A program made the position numbers and the translations under genes. The notes beneath the pieces are model-generated. The model made no database searches. It saw only the letters and a list, made by a program, of their open reading frames with translations, and was not told the origin of the DNA. From Petrolisthes cinctipes (Eukaryota > Arthropoda > Malacostraca > Decapoda > Porcellanidae), in assembly GCA_033782935.1 (NCBI GenBank), contig JAWQEG010000369.1:2113501-2177500 (forward strand): DNA of 64,000 bases, read 5' to 3'. This document shows positions 35,488 to 48,016 of this stretch, piece after piece; the stretch's first letter is position 1, and each line of letters begins with the position of its first letter.

Positions 35488-35524
<37 letters not shown>

Positions 35525-35534
35525 AGGGAGAGAG
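35488..35534 (+). repeat. Second GA-rich microsatellite, right arm only
   Basis: A GA run followed by GGGAGA repeats. The left arm has only a short TTCTCTCTCG here (about 32571), so the expansion happened after the arms separated. Confidence 0.9.
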
Positions 35535-36094
35535 TGAGAAGGAGTATTTAGTAATGAAGGAATTTTACTATGCATGTAATACACTGTAACGTGACTTACA
35601 AATAAAATACAAAATCAGAGGTGAACATCAAATAATGCTTACCAAAATATGATGGCCAAAGCAAACAACCTATCTGCTCGATCTGCTCGAGTTGGTAGAA
35701 AAACAAGAAAACAATGCAATGTTGCATGCTAAACATGAAATCCATTAAGAAGAAATATTCACTGTTCAGGCTACGAACAACTTTACCTTAGCTTCACCTG
35801 ATCATTGTGTAATATAGTTGTTAAATTTCCATAATAGCATTCCTCAACCACTCTGCCTGAGAGCTCATGACTCATTGGCACGAGCATAGATGTTTCCCGA
35901 AACTTCAACCCTGCAGTCCACATTCCTTCCACAACTACACAGCGCCATCTATGGAATGAACTTTGAGGCAGGGTCATGTTAACTACAGAGGGAGAGTGTT
36001 GACGATCCGTATAATTTTCGAGCACACACACACACTGCTGCCACATCTACGATCTCTCGATACTGGGTGGCCCAGTCGGAACTGTAACAGACTG

Positions 36095-36096
36095 TA
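36095..36096. repeat. Target-site duplication TA, right
   Basis: The element ends CTGTAACAGACTG, then TACATATTGCTTCTGGG resumes the satellite in exact phase with the left flank. Confidence 0.85.
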
Positions 36097-36530
36097 CATA
36101 TTGCTTCTGGGACCCCAAAATATTGAATTTTCGGGTGTTTTGAGCCTGAATTTGAGATATAAACGGGTACATATTGACTTTGGGCACCAAAAATATCGAT
36201 TTTCAGCATGTTTTGGGCCTGAATTTTGAAAATACTCTAACACGGAGTAGGCATGTACAGATCGCTTCTGGGACCCCAAAATATCGAATTTTCGGGTGTT
36301 TAAGGCCAGAATTTGAGATATAAACGGGTACAGAAGATGCATGAACATATCGACTTTTGTGCACCTAAAAGATCGATTTTCAGTATGTTTTTGGCCTGTA
36401 TTTTGAAAATACTCTAACACGGAGTAGGCATGTACAGATACCTTCTGGGACCTCTAAATATCAAATTTTCGGGTGTTTTGGGACTGAATTTGAGATATCG
36501 ATTTTTTGGCACCTAAAATGTCGATTTTTA
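36097..36530 (+). repeat. Remainder of the interrupted satellite unit
   Basis: This completes the monomer broken at 31992. It lacks 15 bp of the standard monomer: AAACGGGTACATATTGAC replaces the longer form containing GAAGATACATGC. B'-like and C'-like monomers follow, up to the next unit at 36531. The same 15-bp loss is seen near 38336 and 38820. Confidence 0.85.
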
Positions 36531-38032
36531 GCATGTTTTTAGCCTATATTTTGAAAATATTCTAGCACTGTGTAGGCATGTACAGATTGCTTCTGGGACC
36601 CCAAAATATTGAGTTTTAGGGTTTTTTGAGCCTGAATTTGAGATATAAACGGGTACAGAAGATACATGCACATATTGACTTTGGGCATCTAAAATATCGA
36701 TTTTCAGCATGTTTTGGGCCTGTATTTTGAAAATACTCTAACACTGAGTAGGCATGTACAGATTGCTTCTGGGACCCCAAAATATTAAATTTTCGGGTGT
36801 ATTGAGCCTGAATTTGAGATATAAACGGGTACGGAAGATGCATGCACATATCGACTTTTGTGCACCTAAAAGATCGATTTTCAGTAAGTTTTGAGCATGT
36901 ATTTTGAAAATACTCTAACACGGAGTAGGCATGTACAGATCGCTTCTGGGACCCCTAAATATCGAATTTTCGGGTGTTTTGGGACTGAATTTGAGATATC
37001 GACTTTTTGTCACCTAAAAGATCGATTTTTAGCATGTTTTTAGCCTATATTTTGAAAATATTCTAGCACTGAGTAGGCATGTACAGATTGCTTCTGGGAC
37101 CCCAAAATATTAAATTTTCGGGTGTTTTGAGCCTGAATTTGAGATATAAACGGGTACAGAAGATACATGCACATATTGACTTTGGGCACCAAAAATATTG
37201 ATTTTCAGCATGTTTTGGGCCTAAATTTTGAAAATACTCTAACACGGAGTAGGCATGTACAGATCGCTTCTGGGACCCCAAAATATCGAATTTTCGGGTG
37301 TTTAGGGCCAGAATTTGAGATATAAACGGGTACAGAAGATGCATGCACATATCGACTTTTGGGCACCTAAAAGATCGATTTTCAGTATGTTTTTGGCCTG
37401 TATTTTGAAAATACTCTAACACGGAGTAGGCATGTACAGATACCTTCTGGGACCTCTAAATATCGAATTTTCGGGTGTTTTGGGACTGAATTTGAGATAT
37501 CGATTTTTTGGCACCTAAAATGTCGATTTTTAGCATGTTTTTAGCCTATATTTTGAAAATATTCCAGCACTGTGTAGGCATGTACATATTGCTTCTGGGA
37601 CCCCAAAATATTGAATTTTCGGGTGTTTTGAGCCTGAATTTGAGATATAAACGGGTACAGAAGATACATGCACATATTGACTTTGGGCACCAAAAATATC
37701 GATTTTCAGCATGTTTTGGGCCTGAATTTTGAAAATACTCTAACACGGAGTAGGCATGTACAGATCGCTTCTGGGACCCCAAAATATCGAATTTTCGGGT
37801 GTTTAGGGCCAGAATTTGAGATATAAACGGGTACAGAAGATGCATGCACATATCGACTTTTGTGCACCTAAAAGATCGATTTTCAGTATGTTTTTAGCCT
37901 GTATTTTGAAAATACTCTAACACGGAGTAGGCATGTACAGATACATTCTGGGACCACTAAATATCGAATTTTCGGGTGTTTTGGGACTGAATTTGAAATA
38001 TCAATTTTTGGCACCTAAAATGTCGATTTTTA

Positions 38033-38695
38033 GCATGTTTTTAGCCTATATTTTGAAAATATTCTAGCACTGTGTAGGCATGTACAGATTGCTTCTGGGA
38101 CCTCAAAATATTGAATTTTCGGGTGTTTTGAGCCTGAATTTGAGATATAAACGGGTACTGAAGATGCATGCACATATCGACTTTTGTGCACCTAAAAGAT
38201 CGATTTTCAGTATGTTTTGAGCATGTATTTTGAAAATACTCTAACACTGAGTAGGCATGTACATATTGCTTCTGGGACCCCAAAATATTGAATTTTCGGG
38301 TGTTTTGAGCCTGAATTTGAGATATAAACGGGTACATATTGACTTTGGGCACCAAAAATATCGATTTTCAGCATGTTTTGGGCCTGAATTTTGAAAATAC
38401 TCTAACACGGAGTAGGCATGTACAGATCGCTTCTGGGACCCCAAAATATCGAATTTTCGGGTGTTTAGGGCCAGAATTTGAGATATAAACGGATACAGAA
38501 GATGCATGCACATATCGACTTTTGTGCACCTAAAAGATCGATTTTCAGTATGTTTTTGGCCTGTATATTGAAAATACTCTAACACGGAGTAGGCATGTAC
38601 AGATACCTTCTGGGACCTCTAAATATCGAATTTTCGGGTGTTTTGGGACTGAATTTGAGATATCGATTTTTTGGCACCTAAAATGTCGATTTTTA
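38033..38695 (+). repeat. Irregular tetramer (663 bp) containing the empty target
   Basis: Monomers start at 38033 (177, A/B fusion), 38210 (161, carrying the 15-bp loss), 38371 (177) and 38548 (148). The unit has no normal C between the first two. It is followed by a 484-bp trimer (38696-39179) whose A monomer also has the 15-bp loss and which bears two single-base deletions near 39001 and 39129. Confidence 0.8.
38260..38261. other. Paralogous unoccupied TA target of the foldback element
   Basis: Sequence here reads TAACACTGAGTAGGCATG-TA-CATATTGCTTC. It equals the left flank of the insertion joined directly to the right flank. To the right, similarity to the post-insertion sequence continues for hundreds of bases and includes the 15-bp deletion. 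To the left it holds for about 30 bp before class differences appear. Confidence 0.82.
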
Positions 38696-41674
38696 GCATG
38701 TTTTTAGCCTATATTTTGAAAATATTGTAGCACTGTGTAGGCATGTACAGATTGCTTCTGGGACCCCAAAATATTGAATTTTCGGGTGTTTTGAGCCTGA
38801 ATTTGAGATATAAACGGGTACATATTGACTTAGGGCACCAAAAATATCGATTTTCAGCATGTTTTGGGCCTGAATTTTGAAAATACTCTAACACGGAGTA
38901 GGCATGTACAGATCGCTTCTGGGACCCCAAAATATCGAATTTTCGGGTGTTTTGAGCCTGAATTTGAGATATAAACGGGTACTGAAGATGCATGCACATA
39001 TGACTTTTGTGCACCTAAAAGATCGATTTTCAGTATGTTTTGAGCATGTATTTTGAAAATACTCTAACACGGAGTAGGCATGTACAGATCGCTTCTGGGA
39101 CCCATAAATATCGAATTTTCGGGTGTTTGGGACTGAATTTGAGATATCGACTTTTTGGCACCTAAAAGATCGATTTTTAGCATGTTTTTAGCCTATATTT
39201 TGAAAATATTCTAGCACTGAGTAGGCATGTACAGATTGCTTCTGGGACCCCAAAATATTGAATTTTCGGGTGTTTTGAGCCTGAATTTGAGATATAAACG
39301 GGTACAGAAGATACATGCACATATTGACTTTGGGCATCTAAAATACCAATTTTCAGCATGTTTTGGGCCTGTATTTTGAAAATACTCTAACACAGAGTAG
39401 GCATGTACAGATTGCTTCTGGGACCCCAAAATATCGAATTTTAGGGTGTTTTGAGCCTGAATTTGAGATATAAACGGGTACTGAAGATGCATGCACATAT
39501 CGACTTTTGTGCACCTAAAAGATCGATTTTCAGTATGTTTTGAGCATGTATTTTGAAAATACTCTAACACGGAGTAGGCATGTACAGATCGCTTCTGGGA
39601 TCCCTAAATATCGAATTTTCGGGTGTTTTGGGACTGAATTTGAGATATCGACTTTTTGGCACCTAAAAGATCGATTTTTAGCATGTTTTTAGCCTATATT
39701 TTGAAAATATTCTAGCACTGAGTAGGCATGTACAGATTGCTTCTGGGACCCCAAAATATTGAATTTTCGGGTGTTTTGAGCCTGAATTTGAGATATAAAC
39801 GGGTACAAAAGATACATGCACATATTGACTTTGGGCACCAAAAATATCGATTTTCAGCATGTTTTGTACCTGAATTTTGAAAATACTCTAACACGGAGTA
39901 GGCATGTACAGATCGCTTCTGGGACCCCAAAATATCGAATTTTCGGGTGTTTAGGGCCAGAATTTGAGATATAAACGGGTACAGAAGATGCATGCACATA
40001 TCGACTTTTGGGCACCTAAAAGATCAATTTTCAGTACGTTTTTGGCCTGTATTTTGAAAATACTCTAACATGGAGTAGGCATGTACAGATACCTTCTGGG
40101 ACCTCTAAATATCGAATTTTCGGGTGTTTTGGGACTGAATTTGAGATATCGATTTTTTGGCACCTAAAATGTCGATTTTTAGCATGTTTTTAGCCTATAT
40201 TTTGAAAATATTCTAGCACTGTGTAGGCATGTACAGATTGCTTCTGGGACCCCAAAATATTGAATTTTCGGGTGTTTTGAGCCTGAATTTGAGATATAAA
40301 CGGGTACAGAAGATACATGCACATATTGACTTTGGGCACCAAAAATATCGATTTTCAGCATGTTTTGGGCCTGAATTTTGAAAATACTCTAACACGGAGT
40401 AGGCATGTACAGATCGCTTCTGGGACCCCAAAATATCGAATTTTCGGGTGTTTAGGGCCAGAATTTGAGATATAAACGGGTACAGAAGATGCATCCACAT
40501 ATCGACTTTTGGGCACCTAAAAGATCGATTTTCAGTATGTTTTTGGCTTGTATTTTGAAAATACTCTAACACGGAGTAGGCATGTACAGATACCTTCTGG
40601 GACCTCTAAATATCGAATTTTCGGGTGTTTTGGGACTGAATTTGAGATATCGATTTTTTGGCACCTAAAATGTCGATTTTTAGCATGTTTTTAGCCTATA
40701 TTTTAAAAATATTCTAGCACTGTGTAGGCATGTACAGATTGCTTCTGGGACCCCAAAATATTGAATTTTCGGGTGTTTTGAGCCTGAATTTGAGATATAA
40801 ACGGGTACAGAAGATACATGCACATATTGACTTTGGGCATCTAAAATATCGATTTTCAGCATGTTTTGGGCCTGTATTTTGAAAATACTCTAACACTGAG
40901 TAGGCATGTACAGATTGCTTCTGGGACCACAAAATATTGAATTTTCGGGTGTTTTGAGCCTGAATTTGAGATATAAACGGGTACTGAAGATGCATGCACA
41001 TATCGACTTTTGTGCACCTAAAAGATCGATTTTCAGTATGTTTTGAGCATGTATTTTGAAAATACTCTAACACGGAGTAAGCATGTACAGATCGCTTCTG
41101 GGACCCCTAAATATCGAATTTTCGGGTGTTTTGGGACTGAATTTGAGATATCGACTTTTTGGCACCTAATAGATCGATTTTTAGCATGTTTTTAGCCTAT
41201 ATTTTGGAAATATTCTAGCACTGTACAGATTGCTTCTGGGATCCCAAAATATTGAATTTTCGGGTGTTTTGAACCTGAATTTGAGATATAAACGGGTACA
41301 GAAGATACATGCACATATTGACTTTGGGCACCTAAAATATCGATTTTCAGCATGTTTTGGGCCTGAATTTTGAAAATACTCTAACACGGAGTAGGCATGT
41401 ACAGATCGCTTCTGGGACCCCAAAATATCGAATTTTCGGGTGTTTAGGGCCAGAATTTGAGATATAAACGGGTACAGAAGATGCATGCACATATCGACTT
41501 TTGGGCACATAAAAGATCGATTTTCAGTATGTTTTTGGCCTGTATTTTGAAAATACTCTAACACGGAGTAGGCATGTACAAATACCTTCTGGGACCTCTA
41601 AATATCGAATTTTCGGGTGTTTAGGGACTGAATTTGAGATATCGATTTTTTGGCACCTAAAATGTCGATTTTTA

Positions 41675-42528
41675 GCATGTTTTTAGCCTATATTTTGAAA
41701 ATATTCTAGCACTGTGTAGGCATGTACAGATTGCTTCTGGGACCCCAAAATATTGAATTTTCGGGTGTTTTGAGCCTGAATTTGAGATATAAACGGGTAC
41801 AGAAGATACATGCACATATTGACTTTGGGCATCTAAAATATCGATTTTAAGCATGTTTTGGGCCTGTGTTTTGAAAATACTCTAACACTGAGTAGGCATG
41901 TACAGATCGCTTCTGGGACCCCAAAATATTGAATTTTCGGGTGTTTTGAGCCTGAATTTGAGATATAAACGGGTACTGAAGATGCATGCACATATCGACT
42001 TTTGTGCACCTAAAAGATCGATTTTCAGTATGTTTTGAGCATGTATTTTGAAAATACTCTAACACGGAGTAGGCATGTACAGATCGCTTCTGGGACCCCT
42101 AAATATCGAATTTTCGGGTGTTTTGGGACTGAATTTGAGATATAAACGGGTACAGAAGATACATGCACATATTGACTTTGGGCACCAAAAATATCGATTT
42201 TCAGCATGTTTTGGGCCTGAATTTTGAAAATACTCTAACACGGAGTAGGCATTTACAGATCGCTTCTGGGACCCCAAAATATCGAATTTTCGGGTGTTTA
42301 GGGCCAGAATTTGAGATATAAATGGGTACAGAAGATGCATGCACATATCGACTTTTGGGCACCTAAAAGATCGATTTTTAGTATGTTTTTGGCCTCTATT
42401 TTGAAAATACTCTAACACGGAGTAGGCATGTACAGATACCTTCTGGAACCTCTAAATATCGAATTTTCGGGTGTTTTGGGACTGAATTTGAGATATCGAT
42501 TTTTTGGCACCTAAAATATCGATTTTCA
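41675..42528 (+). repeat. Pentamer (854 bp) with a C/A fusion monomer
   Basis: Monomers start at 41675, 41851, 42028, 42204 and 42381. The one at 42028 starts as C (GTATGTTTTGAGCATG, GACCCCTAAATAT, GGGACTGAATTTG) but then reads AAACGGGTACAGAAG and ends as A'. It is 176 bp, not 148. The switch lies close to 42142, inside GAATTTGAGATAT, exactly where C normally carries its 29-bp deletion. Confidence 0.85.
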
Positions 42529-43029
42529 GCATGTTTTTAGCCTATTTTTTGAAAATATTCTAGCACTGTGTAGGCATGTACAGATTGCTTCTGGGACCCC
42601 AAAATATTGAATTTTCGGGTGTTTTGAGCCTGAATTTGAGATATAAACGGGTACAGAAGATACATGCACATATTGACTTTGGGCAACAAAAATATCGATT
42701 TTCAGCATGTTTTGGGCCTGAATTTTGAAAATACTCTAACACGGAGTAGGCATGTACAGATTGCTTCTGGGACCCCAAAATATCGAATTTTCGGGTGTTT
42801 AGGGCCAGAATTTAAGATATAAACGGGTACAGAAGATGCATGCACATATCGACTTTTGGGCACCTAAAAGATCGATTTTCAGTATGTTTTTGGCCTGTAT
42901 TTTGAAAATACTCTAACACGGAGTAGGCATGTACAGATACCTTCTGGGACCTCTAAATATCGAATTTTCGGGTGTTTTGGGACTGAATTTGAGATATCGA
43001 TTTTTTGGCACCTAAAATGTCGATTTTTA

Positions 43030-46000
43030 GCATGTTTTTAGCCTATATTTTGAAAATATTCTAGCACTGTATAGGCATGTACAGTTTGCTTTTGGGACCC
43101 CAAAATATTGAATTTTTGGGTGTTTTGAGCCTGAATTTGAGATATAAACGGGTACAGAAGATACATGCACATATTGACTTTGGGCATCTAAAATATCGAT
43201 TTTCAGCATGTTTTGGGCCTGTATTTTGAAAATTAACACTGAGTAGGCATGTACAGATTGCTTCTGGGACCCCAAAATATTGAATTTTCGGGTGTTTTGA
43301 GCCTGAATTTGAGATATAAACGGGTACAGAAGATGCATGCACATATTGACTTTGGGTACCAAAAATATCGATTTTCAGCATGTTTTGGGCCTGAATTTTG
43401 AAAATACTCTAACACGGAGTAGGCATGTACAGATCGCTTCTGGGACCCCAAAATATCGAATTTTCGGGTGTTTTGAGCCTGAATTTGAGATATAAACGGG
43501 TACTGAAGATGCATGCACATATCGACTTTTGTGCACCTAAAAGATCGATTTTCAGTATGTTTTGAGCATGTATTTTGAAAATACTCTAACACGGAGTAGG
43601 CATGTACAGATCGCTTCTGGGACCCGTAAATATCGAATTTTAGGGTGTTTTGGGACTGAATTTGAGATATCGACTTTTTGGCACCTAAAAGATCGATTTT
43701 TAGCATGTTTTTAGCCTATATTTTGAAAATATTCTAGCACTGTACAGATTGCTTATGGGACCCCAAAATATTGAATTTTCGGGTGTTTTGAGCCTGAATT
43801 TGAGATATAAACGGGTACAGAAGATACATGCACATATTGACTTTGGGCACCAAAAATATCGATTTTCAGCATGTTTTGGGCCTGAATTTTGAAAATACTC
43901 TAACACGGAGTAGGCATGTACAGATCGCTTCTGGGACCCCAAAATATCGAATTTTCGTGTGTTTAGGGCCAGAATTTGAGATATAAACGGGTACAGAAGA
44001 TGCATGCACATATCGACTTTTGTGCACCTAAAAGATCGATTTTCAGTATGTTTTTGGCCTGTATTTTGAAAATACTCTAACACGGAGTAGGCATGTACAA
44101 ATACCTTCTGGGACCTCTAAATATCGAATTTTCGGGTGTTTTGGGACTGAATTTGAGATATCGATTTTTTGGCACCTAAAATGTCGATTTTTAGCATGTT
44201 TTTAGCCAATATTTTGAAAATATTCTAGCACTGTGTAGGCATGTACAGATTGCTTCTGGGACCCCAAAATATCGAATTTTCGGGTGTTTTGAGCCTGAAT
44301 TTGAGATATAAACGGGTACAGAAGATACATGCACATATTGACTTTGGGCATCTAAAATATCGATTTTCAGCATGTTTTGGGCCTGTATTTTGAAAATACT
44401 CTAACACAGAGTAGGCATGTACAGATCGCTTGTGGGACCCCAAAATATTGAATTTTCGGGTGTTTTGAGCCTGAATTTGAGATATAAACGGGTACTGAAG
44501 ATGCATGCACATATCGACTTTTGTGCACCTAAAAGATCGATTTTCAGTATGTTTTGAGCATGTATTTTGAAAATACTCTAACACGGAGTAGGCATGTACA
44601 GATCGCTTCTGGGACCCCTAAATATCGAATTTTCGGGTGTTTTGGGACTGAATTTGAGATATCGACTTTTTGGCACCTAAAAGATCGATTTTTAGCATGT
44701 TTTTAGCCTATATTTTGAAAATATTCTAGCACTGAGTATAGGCATGTACAGATTGCTTCTGGGACCCCAAAATATTGAATTTTCGGGTGTTTTGAGCCTG
44801 AATTTGAGATATAAACGGGTACAGAAGATACATGCACATATTGACTTTGGGCATCTAAAATATCGATTTTCAGCATGTTTTGGGCCTGTATTTTGACAAT
44901 TAACACTGAGTAGGCATGTACAGATTGCTTCTGGGACCCCAAAATATTGAATTTTCGGGTGTTTTGAGCCTGAATTTGAGATATAAACGGGTACAGAAGA
45001 TGCATGCACATATTGACTTTGGGCACCAAAAATATCGATTTTCAGCATGTTTTGGGCCTGTATTTTGAAAATACTCTAACACGGAGTAGGCATGTACAGA
45101 TCGCTTCTGGGACCCCAAAATATCGAATTTTAGGGTGTTTTGAGCCTGAATTTGAGATATAAACGGGTACTGAAGATGCATGCACATATCGACTTTTGTG
45201 CACCTAAAAGATCGATTTTCAGTATGTTTTGAGCATGTATTTTGAAAATACTCTAACACGGAGTAGGCATGTACAGATCGCTTCTGGGACCCCTAAATAT
45301 CGAATTTTCGGGTGTTTTGGGACTGAATTTGAGATATCGACTTTTTGGCACCTAAAAGATCGATTTTTAGCATGTTTTTAGCCTATATTTTGAAAATATT
45401 CTAACACTGTACAGATTGCTTCTGGGACCCCAAAATATTGAATTTTCGGGTGTTTTGAGCCTGAATTTGAGATATAAACGGGTACAGAAGATACATGCAC
45501 ATATTGATTTTGGGCACCAAAAATATCGATTTTCAGCATGTTTTGGGCCTGAATTTTGAAAATACTCTAACACGGAGTAGGCATGTGCAGATCGCTTCTG
45601 GGACCCCAAAATATCGAATTTTCGGGTGTTTAGGGCCTGAATTTGAGATATAAACGGGTACAGAAGATGCATGCACATATCGACTTTTGGGCACCTAAAA
45701 GATCGATTTTCAGTATGTTTTTGGCCTGTATTTTGAAAATACTCTAACACGGAGTAGGCATGTACAAATACCTTCTGGGACCCCTAAATATCGAATTTTC
45801 GGGTGTTTTGGGACTGAATTTGAGATATCGATTTTTTGGCACCTAAAATGTCGATTTTTAGCATGTTTTTAGCCTATATTTTGAAAATATTCTACCACTG
45901 TGTAGGCATGTACAGATTGTTTCTGGGACCCCAAAATATTGAATTTTCGGGTGTTTTGAGCCTGAATTTGAGATATAAACGGGTACAGAAGATACATGCA

Positions 46001-48016
46001 CATATTAACTTTGGGCATCTAAAATATCGATTTTCAGCATGTTTTGGGCCTGTATTTTGAAAATACTCTAACACAGAGTAGGCATGTACAGATCGCTTGT
46101 GGGACCCCAAAATATTGAATTTTCGGGTGTTTTGAGCCTGAATTTGAGATATAAACGGGTACTGAAGATGCATGCACATATCGACTTTTGTGCACCTAAA
46201 AGATCGATTTTCAGTATGTTTTGAGCATGTATTTTGAAAATACTCTAACACGGAGTAGGCATGTACAGATCGCTTCTGGGACCCCTAAATATCGAATTTT
46301 CGGGTGTTTTGGGACTGAATTTGAGATATCGACTTTTTGGCACCTAAAAGATCGATTTTTAGCATGTTTTTAGCCTATATTTTGAAAATATTCTAGCACT
46401 GTACATATTGCTTCTGGGACCCCAAAATATTGAATTTTCGGGTGTTTTGAGCCTGAATTTGAGATATAAACGGGTACAGAAGATACATGCACATATTGAC
46501 TTTGGGCATCTAAAATATCGATTTTCAGCATGTTTTGGGCCTGTATTTTGAAAATTAACACTGAGTAGGCATGTACAGATTGCTTCTGGGACCCCAAAAT
46601 ATAGAATTTTCGGGTGTTTTGAGCCTGAATTTGAGATATAAACGGGTACAGAAGATGCATGCACATATTGACTTTGGGCACCAAAAATATCGATTTTCAG
46701 CATGTTTTGGGCCTGTATTTTGAAAATACTCTAACACGGAGTAGGCATGTACAGATCGCTTCTGGGACCCCAAAATATCGAATTTTCGGGTGTTTTGAGC
46801 TTGAATTTGAGATATAAACGGGTACTGAAGATGCATGCACATATCGACTTTTGTGCACCTAAAAGATCGATTTTCAGTATGTTTTGAGCATGTATTTTGA
46901 AAATACTCTAACACGGAGTAGGCATGTACAGATCGCTTCTGGGACCAATAAATATCGAATTTTCGGGTGTTTTGGGACTGAATTTGAGATATCGACTTTT
47001 TGGCACCTAAAAGATCGATTTTTAGCATGTTTTTAGCCTATATTTTGAAAATATTCTAACACTGTACAGATTGCTTCTGGGACCCCAAAATATTGAATTT
47101 TCGGGTGTTTTGAGCCTGAATTTGAGATATAAACGGGTACAGAAGATACATGCACATATTGACTTTGGGCACCAAAAATATCGATTTTCAGCATGTTTTG
47201 GGCCTGAATTTTGAAAATACTCTAACACGGAGTAGGCATGTACAGATCGCTTCTGGGACCCCAAAATATCGAATTTTCGGGTGTTTAGGGCCTGAATTTG
47301 AGATATAAACGGGTACAGAAGATCCATGCACATATCGACTTTTGTGCACCTAAAAGATCGATTTTCAGTATGTTTTTGGCCTGTATTTTGAAAATACTCT
47401 AACACGGAGTAGGCATGTACAAATACCTTCTGGGACCCCTAAATATCGAATTTTCGGGTGTTTTGGGACTGAATTTGAGATATCGATTTTTTGGCACCTA
47501 AAATGTCGATTTTTAGCATGTTTTTAGCCTATATTTTGAAAATATTCTACCACTGTGTAGGCATGTACAGATTGCTTCTGGGACCCCAAAATATTGAATT
47601 TTCGGGTGTTTTGAGCCTGAATTTGAGATATAAACGGGTACAGAAGATACATGCACATATTGACTTTGGGCATCTAAAATATCGATTTTCAGCATGTTTT
47701 GGGCCTGTATTTTGAAAATACTCTAACACAGAGTAGGCATGTACAGATCGCTTGTGGGACCCCAAAATATTGAATTTTCGGGTGTTTTGAGCCTGAATTT
47801 GAGATATAAACGGGTACTGAAGATGCATGCACATATCGACTTTTATGCACCTAAAAGATCGATTTTCAGTATGTTTTGAGCATGTATTTTGAAAATACTC
47901 TAACACGGAGTAGGCATGTACAGATCGCTTCTGGGACCCCTAAATATCGAATTTTCGGGTGTTTTGGGACTGAATTTGAGATATCGACTTTTTGGCACCT
48001 AAAAGATCGATTTTTA
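43030..48016 (+). repeat. About 1,665-bp decamer super-repeat, three copies
   Basis: Copies are 43030-44694 (1,665), 44695-46361 (1,667) and 46362-48016 (1,655). Each has a long first unit (673, 675 or 663), then 491 and 501. Shared marks are a 4-bp deletion giving AATTAACACTG (about 43232, 44899, 46553) and ACAGAGTAGG followed by GATCGCTTGTGGG, the latter clear in copies 2 and 3 and also at about 44405. Length differences come from a TA gain (CTGAGTATAGG at 44734) and the 10-bp loss in the first monomer of copy 3. Confidence 0.83.

Larger units (their letters stand above)
31993..36094. mobile_element. Tc1/mariner-like foldback element with ~1.3-kb inverted arms (4,102 bp)
   Basis: The element begins CAGTCTGTTACAGTTCCG and ends with its exact reverse complement. 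It is flanked by TA, the hallmark of Tc1/mariner insertion. Arms run 31993-33304 and 34416-36094; the right arm is longer because of a 321-bp retroposon insertion including its duplicated target. The centre (33305-34415) holds the 3' end of a Tc1-like transposase on the + strand. Most of the transposase, including two of the three expected catalytic acidic residues, is absent, so the copy cannot be autonomous. Arms of this length are unusual for Tc1/mariner, and a composite origin (a foldback element carrying a Tc1 fragment) is possible. Assignment rests on the TA site, the CAGT terminus and the transposase tail. Confidence 0.82.
34416..36094 (-). repeat. Right inverted arm of the foldback element
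   Basis: Inverse of the left arm. Homology starts at about 34416 (CCAGTGAACTTCACC on the + strand) and runs to the terminus at 36094. It is split by the retroposon at 34728-35035. It has two GA microsatellites where the left arm has one, and it keeps bases near 34460-34490 that the left arm has lost. Confidence 0.88.

Noticed and set aside
31987..36098. 6-bp target duplication TGTACA, which would suggest a Maverick/Polinton-type element
   Set aside because: TGTACA is a palindrome already present once in each satellite monomer. The element ends CAGT and carries a Tc1-type transposase tail, so TA duplication is the simpler reading. No Polinton genes are present.
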